The notes under the pieces are model-generated. The model made no database searches. It was not told the origin of the DNA and saw only the letters and a program-made list of their open reading frames with translations. A program made the translations under genes and the position numbers. DNA of 64,000 nucleotides from Anaerobacterium chartisolvens (lineage in GTDB: Bacteria > Bacillota > Clostridia > Acetivibrionales > DSM-27016): the NCBI RefSeq assembly GCF_003337415.1, contig NZ_QPJT01000020.1, positions 1-64,000 on the forward strand. The letters run 5' to 3'. Of this stretch, positions 1-8,119 are shown one piece after another. Numbering within the stretch: position 1 is the stretch's first letter; the number at the start of each line of letters is the position of its first letter.

Positions 1-405
1 GAAAAGTACAGGGCTTTTACCGAATCAATGAGAGAAACAGGAATAATGAAGGAAGTGGATGACAGCATTATAAAGGCGTACACCGAAAATGTGTACAACA
101 GTGAGAAAAGCTATATTGTAAGGAATAGAGCTCCTGAGGAGATAATACAAAAGGCAGGCCAATTTCTTGGAGAAAGGCTTGAAGAAGGCTTAAGAAGGAA
201 GCACAGTCGGGAAACCAGCAGAAACAGGGCATTTATAACTTATATAATGAGGACACTATGCGGGTATACATATAAAAACATATGCAAATATATAGGCAAT
301 ATATCGGCGGGCGGAGTATCAAGATTGTCAAATGATGGGTTCAAGTTGCTTAAGGAAAATATGCGGTATTGCAATGCTTTCAATTCATTAATTCAAACTG
401 GATAA
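1..405 (+). CDS. REP-associated tyrosine transposase-like protein, C-terminal part (copy A)
   Basis: The reading frame is open at the window edge, so only the last 134 codons are visible. They match, with a handful of substitutions, the C-terminal part of the complete gene at 11886-12809. That part follows the catalytic Y1 domain and contains a DnaA-like helix-turn-helix region (around RKHSRETSRNRAFITYIMR). The catalytic HUH and tyrosine motifs lie outside the window. The gene is followed by the same downstream tail as the second copy. It marks the left side of the first copy of a duplicated block that also carries CRISPR and merR genes. Whether the full gene is intact cannot be judged here. 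Confidence 0.8.
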   Translation, partial: EKYRAFTESMRETGIMKEVDDSIIKAYTENVYNSEKSYIVRNRAPEEIIQKAGQFLGERLEEGLRRKHSRETSRNRAFITYIMRTLCGYTYKNICKYIGNISAGGVSRLSNDGFKLLKENMRYCNAFNSLIQTG

Positions 406-495
406 GCTTTTAAGATAAAAGTATTTATAAATAGGTCATGCACAGAGTGCAGGGGCCTTTTTCTGCTATGCATTAAACAGGTTGTATGAAAATCG

Positions 496-754
496 AGATA
501 TACAAGCGAGCCCTTGACTATATAAATTTTACCTGCCGTCCCCTCACCCAAGCTGTCTTAACACGATTACTAGATTAAAAACATTTACAGGATAAGTGTA
601 CTTTTGTTTTTAATCTTGTCTATCCTTTAATCTTGTTCAGACAATGTATCTACTTGCCACACCTTGCCTCGCCTTGCGACGCTATCCCCTTCAAGCACAT
701 TCTCGGAAAATTAAGATATACAAGAGAGTCCTACAATATATGAATTTTACCTGC
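496..754. repeat. Pair of ~40 bp direct repeats in the tail of transposase copy A
   Basis: Two related stretches, about 496-535 and 714-754, both run from GATATACAAG to AATTTTACCTGC. The corresponding tail of copy B (about 12898-12942) has only one. The material in between (about 536-713) is therefore either an insertion in copy A or a deletion by repeat recombination in copy B. I see no coding potential in the 406-825 gap. Confidence 0.6.
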
Positions 755-803
755 AGGGCTGTTTAATAAATTAGCTTTATTATATGCTGTATGCAATTTA
801 TGC

Positions 804-815
804 AGAAGCGTCCCC
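804..815 (+). repeat. Transposase-element right-end motif AGAAGCGTCCCC
   Basis: This 12 bp motif ends the transposase tail in copy A. It recurs at 10190-10201 and 12990-13001 and, in inverted orientation (GGGGACGCTTCT), at 11806-11817. It looks like the terminal or REP-like motif recognised by the transposase. The cas3 stop codon lies only 11 bases further on. Confidence 0.6.
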
Positions 816-825
816 TCACCCCACC

Positions 826-3336
826 TCATAGGAATATACCTCCGCTGTAATTCATAAATTCCTTTCTGTCAAACTTCTTATCCTCAGTTAAAAACCTCTG
901 CGCTTCGTCAACATAGAAGTAACTGCCGAAGCTGTTGGGGCATTTCAGCCGTATGGCATCCTTTGAAGCGGCGTCAAAGGCAATGATTGTGTATGTAAAA
1001 TACGCCATCTGCTCCGAAAGCCGTGAAAGCCAGACCTTCTTTTGGGCATACTCCATGCCTCCGTCAAGGCACAGCTCCCTGTATTTATGCCACAGCTCAT
1101 ATCCGTCTATTGTATTTTCTCCATCCTCCAAAATGTACGGCAGATATAGCTGAAATGTCTCCTGAGTTATAAGCTTCATTTTCTCCTGAACTTTTAAAAA
1201 CTCAAGCTCCAATGCCTGTGATATGAACGCGTTTATGCTGTTTTTATTTAATTCGGAATTTCGTTCCTTAAGTATGTCTATACACCTTTTGTAAAATCCG
1301 GAAAAGTCCTTGTCTGCAAGATACTGCTGATACTCAGTATCCCTTAAGTCCATCTGCGTCCTGACGTCATTACCGTATATTTTGGAGGCATCGTCAAGAT
1401 TAAAGAAATATGCCTCACATCCCAGCTTTGTACAGGATCGGTTTATTCTTCCCAAAAACTGCTCCTCGCTGTCCAGTATGGATATGTCCTTAAAGCCTAT
1501 GTCCATGTCAATATTTACTCCCGCCTCAACAACCTGAGTGGCAACCACAATTATGTCCCGCGCCTCTTGGATCTCTTTCAGCAGACTGTTTCTGAAAAAT
1601 TTATTGTCGTCTCCCGTCAGCTCTACTACCCTTTGATCTCTTCCCTTTATCCTGTTGTAAAAATCCCTTGCCGTACTCTTACGTATAAACTCAAAAAGAA
1701 TTTTACCCACACAGCCTCTTTTAGCTATAACCTCCTCCAAAAACTCTTTCAGACGGTCAAGGCTGAATTCCTTATCCTCAAGCAGCTGAAAATCCAGCCT
1801 AACACGGTCTTTGAAAAAAGGAGCCTTAAAAAATCTGTCCCTGTCCTTTATGAGGTATGAAAGCATTTTATCCTCCTGCCCCATATCCAGAAATTCCTCA
1901 AGCCTGGGAAGGGTTGCCGACATAATAATAATCTTCATGTTCAGCAGCTTTGAGTATTTGTCCAGAAATAATATTATTTCATTCCATATTATGTTCCTGT
2001 AGCTCTGTATCTCGTCCAGTATGATTATGCTGTTGCACAGGTGGCACAAGGCAAAGTTGGCCTCTCTTCCCGTCCCGAAAAGAATGTTGAACAAATTCAC
2101 ATGAGTTGTCAGTACAACGGGATAATGGAGAAACTGCCTGTCAATCAGGCTCTTTTCATAATCCGCTCTGCCGTCGTCGGCATCGGTCTGCTCTTCCTCC
2201 TTCGTAACAATGGGGGTTATTGAGTTTATAACTGTAAATTTCAGGCTGTCTCCAAATACCTCTGAAAAGGTTTCCTTTGTCTGCTCTACAAGTGTATTGA
2301 AGGGGAAAATATAAAATATTTTGTTATACCGCCTGTCCTCTTTTATTATGTTTAATGCAAGATTGATTGAAATATTGGTCTTTCCCCCACCCGTAGGCGC
2401 CTCCAAATAGAATATACCCTTATCCATGCTTTGTAAAAGGCTCCTCTCGGCTTCCATAAATAACTCGCTTCTGAGGGCGTTTATAGGCATTTCCTTAAAA
2501 TGCTGCCTGTCTGCCTTGTATTTCTCAATCCCTTTGCAGACATGGTACTGCCCGTATATTGAAAGCAGCTTCTCAACATTTTCAATAATGCCTATATCTT
2601 GAATAGCATTGGAATTGAAATACTCATAAGAGGCGTAATAATCACATGCAAGGATCAATGAAAAAAGCAGCTTGTTCAGTATGTAAAACTCTATTCCGTC
2701 AATATGACGGGCTATCCGGCGCTCCAATCTCTTTTTAAAATGGACGGTATTCACCCGGTCGGCGCTGCCGGGCTTGTAGCAGGCCAGCGATGATTTCTCC
2801 CTCTTTTTTGCCTCAAGCAGGTCTGTAAAACCGCTAAGGCTTTTAAGGTATGTATGATGCCGCGAGATCTGGTAAGCAAATGAATACAATATATTCATCA
2901 TATAAAACTTCATGTCGCCCTGATACCTTCCGGTTATAACAGGGGTATAAATATCAATGAATATAAGCGCGGACAGCAGGGAATGCCCTCCTCCTTCCCT
3001 GCTGCGCCTGAACCTCTCGTTTTCCATCCTTCTGTTTTGAAAGCCCGGATTAATTTTGCCGGTGTCATGCAAATATACGGCATTGAAAAACATATCGGAA
3101 ATAAGCTCCACGTAGTCCTCACTAAGCTTTGAGCCATCAAGCCTCATGTTTCCCGCTATACCATGTACAATATCTTCTATGCCTTTCTTTTCAAGCAACA
3201 GCATAAGGTATTTCTTCGTAAGAGACAGGTGCTCGCAAAGCGTCTCCTTTTCCTTTATTCCCTTGCTGTCCCTGTGTGCGTAAAATTTTTCCCCACAGTC
3301 AAAGATATCCTCAAGTCTGCAAAAATTCACAGGCAT
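826..3336 (-). CDS. cas3: CRISPR-associated helicase/nuclease Cas3 (type I)
   Basis: Cas3 is recruited by target-bound Cascade and unwinds and degrades the foreign DNA. The 836-residue protein has an N-terminal HD nuclease domain (H36 in HLSLT, H90-D91 in HDTGK, then a GGGHS segment near 118). A superfamily 2 helicase follows, with Walker A in APTGGGKTN near 315, a DEIQS box, SATLP, and a motif VI region QFLGRINRS. Length and domain order fit a normal, intact Cas3. It is the last gene of cas6-cas8b-cas7-cas5-cas3, 12 bp after cas5. In complete I-B loci cas4-cas1-cas2 usually follow; here a transposase element follows instead. Confidence 0.95.
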   Translation of the reverse strand: MPVNFCRLEDIFDCGEKFYAHRDSKGIKEKETLCEHLSLTKKYLMLLLEKKGIEDIVHGIAGNMRLDGSKLSEDYVELISDMFFNAVYLHDTGKINPGFQNRRMENERFRRSREGGGHSLLSALIFIDIYTPVITGRYQGDMKFYMMNILYSFAYQISRHHTYLKSLSGFTDLLEAKKREKSSLACYKPGSADRVNTVHFKKRLERRIARHIDGIEFYILNKLLFSLILACDYYASYEYFNSNAIQDIGIIENVEKLLSIYGQYHVCKGIEKYKADRQHFKEMPINALRSELFMEAERSLLQSMDKGIFYLEAPTGGGKTNISINLALNIIKEDRRYNKIFYIFPFNTLVEQTKETFSEVFGDSLKFTVINSITPIVTKEEEQTDADDGRADYEKSLIDRQFLHYPVVLTTHVNLFNILFGTGREANFALCHLCNSIIILDEIQSYRNIIWNEIILFLDKYSKLLNMKIIIMSATLPRLEEFLDMGQEDKMLSYLIKDRDRFFKAPFFKDRVRLDFQLLEDKEFSLDRLKEFLEEVIAKRGCVGKILFEFIRKSTARDFYNRIKGRDQRVVELTGDDNKFFRNSLLKEIQEARDIIVVATQVVEAGVNIDMDIGFKDISILDSEEQFLGRINRSCTKLGCEAYFFNLDDASKIYGNDVRTQMDLRDTEYQQYLADKDFSGFYKRCIDILKERNSELNKNSINAFISQALELEFLKVQEKMKLITQETFQLYLPYILEDGENTIDGYELWHKYRELCLDGGMEYAQKKVWLSRLSEQMAYFTYTIIAFDAASKDAIRLKCPNSFGSYFYVDEAQRFLTEDKKFDRKEFMNYSGGIFL

Positions 3337-3348
3337 TCCTCCAATCGG

Positions 3349-4134
3349 CTAAAAGAAAGCAAGCACCCTGCCTCCGCATTCGTATACATCAGGCATCTGA
3401 GCCACGTTGCTTACAGACCTGTTAGTCATCATAAGCTGCTCAAATTCATAAAAATTGTAGCAGCCGTTAAGTCCCACCGGCATAACCTCGCTATACCAGA
3501 ACTCCAATTCGTCCTCATCCAGCGTATTCTCTCCCAACACAGCAGCACCCTTTATAAAAATGGAGTCAATGCGGCTGCCCCCAGCCTTCTTCAGCTCAAC
3601 AACCCCGCATTCTTCAATAACCGCCGAGTGATCGTTCTTGCCCAGATAAGGCATGTATACACATCTGCTTGCCGTCATATATTCCCCCAGTCTGCTAAAA
3701 ACCTCCTCCGGTAGCCCGTCCTCCAGAACGTATATATGCCAGCAGGGGTTCTCCAGCCACTGTTCTCTGGTTATGAGGTTGCCTCCCTTTTCCCTGCTTG
3801 CATATCCCACGCTGTTATTAAAAACTTGAAGCTTCTTTGTAAAATACCCCTTTTGGGGAAGTATGGATATTTTTCCACCCTTAAGCACCTGATAAAACTC
3901 AGGATATTCATCTGTATTTTCCGTATTCTTGCCAGCAGCCTTTTTACCTGCTGCCCTCTTCCCCTTTTTCCTTTCCGCCTGCGCCGCATATCCACCAAGC
4001 CCAAGCACCGAGCCCAATATTCCCAGCACCGCTATTTTGTGTATATGCCCGTAGGTAAAATACGCAAAGGAGTTTACATCAGGCTTTTTAAAAAAGGCTG
4101 TTGCCCCGGAAAGTTTAAATTTTAAAGCCCTCAT
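3349..4134 (-). CDS. cas5: Type I-B Cascade subunit Cas5
   Basis: Cas5 holds the 5-prime handle of the crRNA at the foot of Cascade. The 261-residue protein opens with the Cas5 beta-strand pattern (RALKFKLSGATAFFKKP) followed by a small Gly-rich helix region (VLGILGSVLGLGGY). It has a lysine/alanine-rich insertion around residues 53-70 (KKGKRAAGKKAAGKN) that looks like a low-complexity loop. It lies between cas7 (45 bp upstream) and cas3 (12 bp downstream), the usual I-B position, and that context supports the call. The fit to Cas5b is by pattern and gene order rather than by a catalytic motif. Confidence 0.88.
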   Translation of the reverse strand: MRALKFKLSGATAFFKKPDVNSFAYFTYGHIHKIAVLGILGSVLGLGGYAAQAERKKGKRAAGKKAAGKNTENTDEYPEFYQVLKGGKISILPQKGYFTKKLQVFNNSVGYASREKGGNLITREQWLENPCWHIYVLEDGLPEEVFSRLGEYMTASRCVYMPYLGKNDHSAVIEECGVVELKKAGGSRIDSIFIKGAAVLGENTLDEDELEFWYSEVMPVGLNGCYNFYEFEQLMMTNRSVSNVAQMPDVYECGGRVLAFF

Positions 4135-4179
4135 ATTAAAAACTAAGGCCTGTTAATTCCCTTGGCCTGTCTCCTTCCG

Positions 4180-5145
4180 CTAAGATATCTCAAGCCCCGA
4201 AAAAATATTAAGCTCGTTATAGTCGGTCTGCGAATCCTTCAAGCCTGTCTTGACCGAAACGGTCAACGGATTATAATATACCTCAATTTTTTCTATGCTA
4301 TCTCCAAAGCCCTTTAAGAAGTCAAGACCCGTTATGTCTATTTCATCCCTCTCCGTCCCCTTGTTAAACCTTACATACCTGTCCAGCGGGGGCAGGTACA
4401 AGTCCGCACCCTCCCTGCACTCCACAAAAATTGCAAACTCGTTTTCACAGCCCGACTTGCTGTTTGTGTTGAAGGCGGTGGCAGCCACGAGGCTTGCTCT
4501 CTTAAACTTTTGGTACGCCTCTCTGGTATAGCCCTCAAAGCTATCCACTATCCCTATGTACTCGTTGTAATTAAAGGGATTTACGCTGAACGGGTAGAAA
4601 TAATGCGCCTCATCCGCAACAACCTTAGTCCCCAGTGAGGTGGCGCTGGCATCCTCCTTTTTGTCACTCGAATTTCTGAAGGGAGATAATATGTCCTGCG
4701 ACTCGACTATTGTGCCGTCGTATTTGTTGAAGCCCTGTCCCACCTGAACCGCCCCTGTTATGCTTATGTTCTGATCCTTCTCGGCAAAGGTAGCACCGAA
4801 GCTCATTACATCAATGGCGGAGAAAAGGTTTTTTAATACCTCCTTTGAGGAGGTGCCCTTTTCAAGCATGGCACCCGGGAAAACATACATGTACCTCTCG
4901 GCAAGATCTCTGGGCTGCAGCTTGTCCTTCTCCTCACCCTTTGCCTTATCGTCTATTTTATATGACTTTATATATATAACCTTCTCGCCATCATTCTCCC
5001 ACATCCTTTTGATGGGGTATTTAAATGCCTTATCGCTTCCGAAAATATCCCCCCTGCTTATGCTCTTGGGCCTTCCCGTAAAATCCGCATTCCAGTTGGA
5101 CATAACGCTTTTAATGGCTGCAACGCCGTAAACCCTGTTTTTCAT
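4180..5145 (-). CDS. cas7: Type I-B Cascade backbone subunit Cas7 (Csh2-like)
   Basis: Cas7 polymerises along the crRNA spacer and forms the Cascade backbone. The 321-residue protein starts NRVYGVAAIKSVMSNWNADF, a Cas7 RAMP N-terminus in which the usual NPNGDP-type segment is replaced by NWNADFTGRPKS. A Cas7-typical acidic/lysine region and a TDYNELNIF C-terminal strand follow. It starts 14 bp after cas8b and ends 45 bp before cas5. Family membership rests on these patterns and on its place in the operon. I cannot decide the exact Cas7 subfamily by eye. Confidence 0.88.
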   Translation of the reverse strand: MKNRVYGVAAIKSVMSNWNADFTGRPKSISRGDIFGSDKAFKYPIKRMWENDGEKVIYIKSYKIDDKAKGEEKDKLQPRDLAERYMYVFPGAMLEKGTSSKEVLKNLFSAIDVMSFGATFAEKDQNISITGAVQVGQGFNKYDGTIVESQDILSPFRNSSDKKEDASATSLGTKVVADEAHYFYPFSVNPFNYNEYIGIVDSFEGYTREAYQKFKRASLVAATAFNTNSKSGCENEFAIFVECREGADLYLPPLDRYVRFNKGTERDEIDITGLDFLKGFGDSIEKIEVYYNPLTVSVKTGLKDSQTDYNELNIFSGLEIS

Positions 5146-5159
5146 ATAAAAGCACCCTC

Positions 5160-6917
5160 CTATTCATCCTTTTTAAGTAAAACATTCTCCGCCATAAACC
5201 CAGCCAGAAACATGTCGTCGTTGGATCGCATGTCGCCTCCCGCAGTATAGCCCTGTATCATGCTGAACACCTTTTTAAACCTCTTGCCTTCAAGGTAAAT
5301 GGCATGATTATATGTTATGAAAGCGTTTTTTATCTGAGCCTTTAGCTGCTCCGGTGAATTAACCCTTAAAAAGGGCTCAATCATCCCCATTTTTTTGTCC
5401 TTTGCCTCGCTCTGTTTTAGAAGATAATAAGCCGCCTGTCCCGCGAAAAAGTAAAACTCGCTGTCGTTCTCACAGTCATACGCATTATTATCCTCTAATT
5501 TATTCTGCATGGCATCAAGCATAAGCCTAACCCTTCCTCCCATGTCACTGTCCCTCCCGTTAAAATATTCAAGAAGCGAAAACCTTAAGTTCAAGGCCCG
5601 CGCCGCCCTGTCAAAATATATGTCGTCCGACATTCTCGCCTGTTCCTTAACAAGCAAAAGGCTCATTTTGTACATTGCTTCATAAAAAGCATCCTTTATT
5701 CCCTTTTTAAAGTAGTCCTTAGCAGCATTTCTGGATATAAGGAGAACATCCATCATGGTTTTGGAAAACTCCCCCGTCTTGATCTTGATATCCTTAGGCT
5801 CCTTGTAGTATGAATATTTAAGCCTGCCGTTAAAAAAGGTTCGGCTTACCTCGTCCTCAAGCTCCCGCAGACTGCTTATGTATTTATCCTCTACGGGAAG
5901 CCTTCTGTCGCTGTCCTTTTCCTTATAGTGTATGTCAAGGTAATTGTACAGTGTAAATTCCATTTTACCTGTGTATTCAGGTACATAGTCAAATTCCTCA
6001 ACCGTAAGCGTCGTACCCCTTGTAAAATGGATATAGTAGAAGGCCTTCTCCCTGTATTCCTCTCCTAATACGCCTGCAAAATCATAGTCATACGGAATAC
6101 GCAGCACATCGCTTTCCTGACACTCCAGCCAGTCAAAGAACTTTTTTACAAGGATTGCATCCTTTATGCTTATCCTGAAGGAAACATCATAATTAGTGCT
6201 TTTGTGGTTAAGATATGGCTTTTTTGAATTAAACCCAATGTTGTTGTTGGAAAGGCCGACTAACATATCGTTGATTTTAATATTGTATTTGTTGTCGTTA
6301 AAAATCTTAGGAATCAGATACCTTTTACATTCCAGTATATACGTCTCCATTGCGGCATGAAAGAAAATTTTTATATACTTGTCAAATTCATGCGACCTTA
6401 TAAGTTCCGATATAGAATCAAGATTGCCAAGTATAAAGTCCTTGCAGCGGTCAACCTCGCCGCCTTCCGTTTCAGGTATTCCCGAAGCCTCAATAAGCTC
6501 AAGTGCCTTTGCGTCATAGCGTTCCCCATTTGGCTTTTTGAACACCTGAAAATACCGTTCAAGGCTGGCTTCAAGCTCATCCTCCGACAAAAGCTTGTCC
6601 CCCTTGCCCACGCCGGGGAAAATATCCTTTTTTATAAATACCGACAGGTAGTTGTTGCTGTGAATGGTTTTCTTAGGGTCTATAGGCTTGTTCATGTCAA
6701 TAAGCCTGCTGTAATAGTCGGCGCTCTTAAACCATTTGACAAGCTCATGATCCCTTATGTCCTCAAAGGCTTTTCTGTTTATGGCCTTGCCCTCCATGGA
6801 GCCGTCAGGGTTAATCCTTATATACAGCCCGTTGTCGGGAACGTATGAATCCAGTATCATTTTGTCTCCATGCGCATCATAGGCCTTTTCAAACAGTGCC
6901 GCAAAATCATTTACCAT
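5160..6917 (-). CDS. cas8b: Type I-B Cascade large subunit Cas8b
   Basis: The large subunit recognises the PAM and anchors the R-loop. I place the start at ATG 6917 (MVNDFAALFEKAYDAHGDK), giving 585 residues. A GGGGGAG ribosome binding site precedes it by about 7 bases, and cas6 ends 14 bp upstream. A longer reading frame to 7022 would overlap cas6 and encode an unlikely Cys/Gly-rich leader. The protein is mostly charged and helical without recognisable enzymatic motifs, as expected for Cas8b/Csh1 proteins. Position between cas6 and cas7 and size are the main support. It is probably also needed for any guide-directed repression of its own operon (see 7913-8069). Confidence 0.87.
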   Translation of the reverse strand: MVNDFAALFEKAYDAHGDKMILDSYVPDNGLYIRINPDGSMEGKAINRKAFEDIRDHELVKWFKSADYYSRLIDMNKPIDPKKTIHSNNYLSVFIKKDIFPGVGKGDKLLSEDELEASLERYFQVFKKPNGERYDAKALELIEASGIPETEGGEVDRCKDFILGNLDSISELIRSHEFDKYIKIFFHAAMETYILECKRYLIPKIFNDNKYNIKINDMLVGLSNNNIGFNSKKPYLNHKSTNYDVSFRISIKDAILVKKFFDWLECQESDVLRIPYDYDFAGVLGEEYREKAFYYIHFTRGTTLTVEEFDYVPEYTGKMEFTLYNYLDIHYKEKDSDRRLPVEDKYISSLRELEDEVSRTFFNGRLKYSYYKEPKDIKIKTGEFSKTMMDVLLISRNAAKDYFKKGIKDAFYEAMYKMSLLLVKEQARMSDDIYFDRAARALNLRFSLLEYFNGRDSDMGGRVRLMLDAMQNKLEDNNAYDCENDSEFYFFAGQAAYYLLKQSEAKDKKMGMIEPFLRVNSPEQLKAQIKNAFITYNHAIYLEGKRFKKVFSMIQGYTAGGDMRSNDDMFLAGFMAENVLLKKDE

Positions 6918-6931
6918 CCCTTTACTCCCCC

Positions 6932-7621
6932 TTACTTTGCACTGCAAAAGCCAAGCCCCGCGCTGGAATTCTTCTCTAAGAGCCCCTCTGCCATAGCAAT
7001 GAATGCCAGACGCTGAGAACACTCATCCTGATTTACAGCCAGCTTGAACTTGTTTCCTATGAGCTTGGTGTCCTTATAATTTAAGGCTATGGGCTTATGA
7101 TTCAATATATACAGGCCCTGAATGAAGCTTCCCGACGGCTGGAGAGCTTCATTGAAAAAATCGTTGTATTTTTTAAGAAGGTTTATTTGCATCCTCTCCT
7201 GCAATAATATTATGTCATCGTCTCTTATCCAATGCTTTCCCTCTACTGTAGCAAGTGCCGGAGTAATTGTGGTAAGCTCATTGATAAAGCGGTATTTCTG
7301 AACCTTTATTTCAGAGGCTATCACCTTGAGCCCTCCCCGGATATCGGGAAACAGATTTTTAAACTTGAGTATCATATTTCTGTCGAGGCTTCTCACCCTG
7401 AAAACATAAACATTGCCCGCGTGGTATGTCTTACTCTCCTTATCCACAGGAAAGAGGCTTGAGAAGACGTAATGCTTGAAGGTATTTTTCTTATGCCTTT
7501 CAGCAAGCTCCCCGTCAAGGAACATTGCCTTGTTTATGAAGGATGACAGCATTTGGTTGGAATAGGTATAATGGACATCCTCAAGAAGATAGGCTGTGCA
7601 GACAAGCTCATAATACTGCAT
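6932..7621 (-). CDS. cas6: CRISPR pre-crRNA endoribonuclease Cas6
   Basis: Cas6 cuts pre-crRNA within the repeat to leave an 8-nt 5-prime handle. The 229-residue protein has the RAMP layout and ends in the Cas6 glycine-rich loop (SSAGLGFCSAK). It is the first gene of the cas operon. Its ATG follows AAGGAGGG at good spacing. About 100 bases separate the start from the inferred promoter at 7728-7756. The nearby repeats (30 nt, read on the minus strand ending TATTGAAAT) are typical substrates for I-B Cas6. Confidence 0.9.
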   Translation of the reverse strand: MQYYELVCTAYLLEDVHYTYSNQMLSSFINKAMFLDGELAERHKKNTFKHYVFSSLFPVDKESKTYHAGNVYVFRVRSLDRNMILKFKNLFPDIRGGLKVIASEIKVQKYRFINELTTITPALATVEGKHWIRDDDIILLQERMQINLLKKYNDFFNEALQPSGSFIQGLYILNHKPIALNYKDTKLIGNKFKLAVNQDECSQRLAFIAMAEGLLEKNSSAGLGFCSAK

Positions 7622-7727
7622 CTTTGACCCTCCTTAGGTATTTAAAATTTATATATGAACTGGCTTTAAACTTTAGCAGCAGGAATATAGCGTAAGTATA
7701 AATTGTAAGGTCATACCTAATTTTTAA

Positions 7728-7756
7728 ATTAAAGGTTATTTACATTACATTTTCAA
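7728..7756 (-). promoter_or_regulatory. Inferred cas operon promoter
   Basis: On the minus strand, TTGAAA (7756-7751) and TTTAAT (7733-7728) are separated by exactly 17 bases. This is about 105 bases upstream of the cas6 ATG. The -35 box lies inside the sequence matched by the repeat-flanking guide at 7953. A perfect 15-bp palindrome (ATATAGT-t-ACTATAT) lies just upstream at about 7773-7787 and could be another regulator site. Promoter position is inferred from sequence only. Confidence 0.55.
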
Positions 7757-7757
7757 A
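7738..7757 (-). promoter_or_regulatory. Partial protospacer over the cas -35 box (target of CreR-like guide)
   Basis: Read on the minus strand from 7757, the sequence begins TTTGAAAATGT. It is identical for 11 bases to the sequence directly after the degenerate repeat at 7922-7952. Position 12 mismatches, 13-17 match, 18 and 19 mismatch, and 20 matches. Positions 12 and 18 are flipped-out positions in type I Cascade targeting. The bases 5-prime of the match are ATCC, so TCC would be the PAM. The match starts one base before the -35 hexamer and covers it. Confidence 0.6.
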
Positions 7758-7921
7758 GGATTTTTTGTATAATATAGTAACTATATACCAAATTTAGGCG
7801 TATGTCAATACATACATTTACTTTTAGTGCTATATTTTGATTTATTATTTATAAGATTTTAGTGTTGTATATTTAATTTGTATGTTAATACATATTATGT
7901 TATTATTTATATATCAAAAAA

Positions 7922-7952
7922 TTTTAACCCTAACATCAAAATGTATTGAAAT
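7922..7952 (+). repeat. Stand-alone degenerate CRISPR repeat
   Basis: This is one base longer than the array repeat read on its transcribed strand. The first 15 positions match at 12, the middle GGG is CAAA, and the last 12 positions (ATGTATTGAAAT) are identical. It lies in the opposite orientation to the array, upstream of cas6. It is absent from duplicated block copy B, whose homology begins at 7972. Confidence 0.7.
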
Positions 7953-8035
7953 TTTGAAAATGTCATGTATCTTGGCAGAAACCTAAACACATGGTGTAGT
8001 TATCGTCTTTGAAGAATTTTCTGTTTCAGATCATT

Positions 8036-8069
8036 AAAGCCCTGTCGAGTTAAGCTTCGACAGGGCTTT
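8036..8069. terminator. Bidirectional hairpin between CreR-like RNA and array A
   Basis: A perfect 13-bp stem (AAAGCCCTGTCGA with TCGACAGGGCTTT) carries an 8-base loop. It could end both the plus-strand guide RNA and the minus-strand array transcript. A second hairpin (GGAACGCC with GGCGTTCC) lies at about 8095-8118. Both are duplicated at 13074-13107 and about 13133-13156. Confidence 0.65.
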
Positions 8070-8119
8070 GACTTTTGCGGTATCCGTTTGTGAGAGGAAC
8101 GCCACAGGGGGCGTTCCCT

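Larger units (their letters stand above)
7913..8069 (+). ncRNA. CreR-like cas-regulating RNA candidate
   Basis: A plus-strand promoter, TTGTAT (7878-7883), 17 bases, TATTAT (7901-7906), predicts a start near 7913. The transcript would open with a degenerate CRISPR repeat (7922-7952) that keeps a perfect 12-base 3-prime end (ATGTATTGAAAT), the part that becomes the crRNA 5-prime handle. A guide starting TTTGAAAATGT follows. The RNA would stop at the GC-rich hairpin 8036-8069 followed by GACTTTTG. The guide matches the cas promoter next to a plausible PAM (see 7738-7757). Known CreA/CreR RNAs work this way: short partial complementarity lets Cascade bind and repress without cleavage. No clear second repeat is visible downstream. 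Function is inferred. Confidence 0.6.

Noticed and set aside
3163-3714. 183-codon plus-strand frame across the cas3-cas5 junction
   Set aside because: Shadow of two well-supported minus-strand genes, with no ribosome binding site or recognisable domain.
6918-7022. Extended N-terminus of cas8b
   Set aside because: It would overlap cas6 by 91 bp and encode an atypical leader, and ATG 6917 has a strong ribosome binding site.
7989-8030. Possible second degenerate repeat closing the CreR-like unit
   Set aside because: A few bases (TTTGAAGAAT) recall the repeat end, but the rest does not align. The RNA is better ended by the hairpin at 8036.
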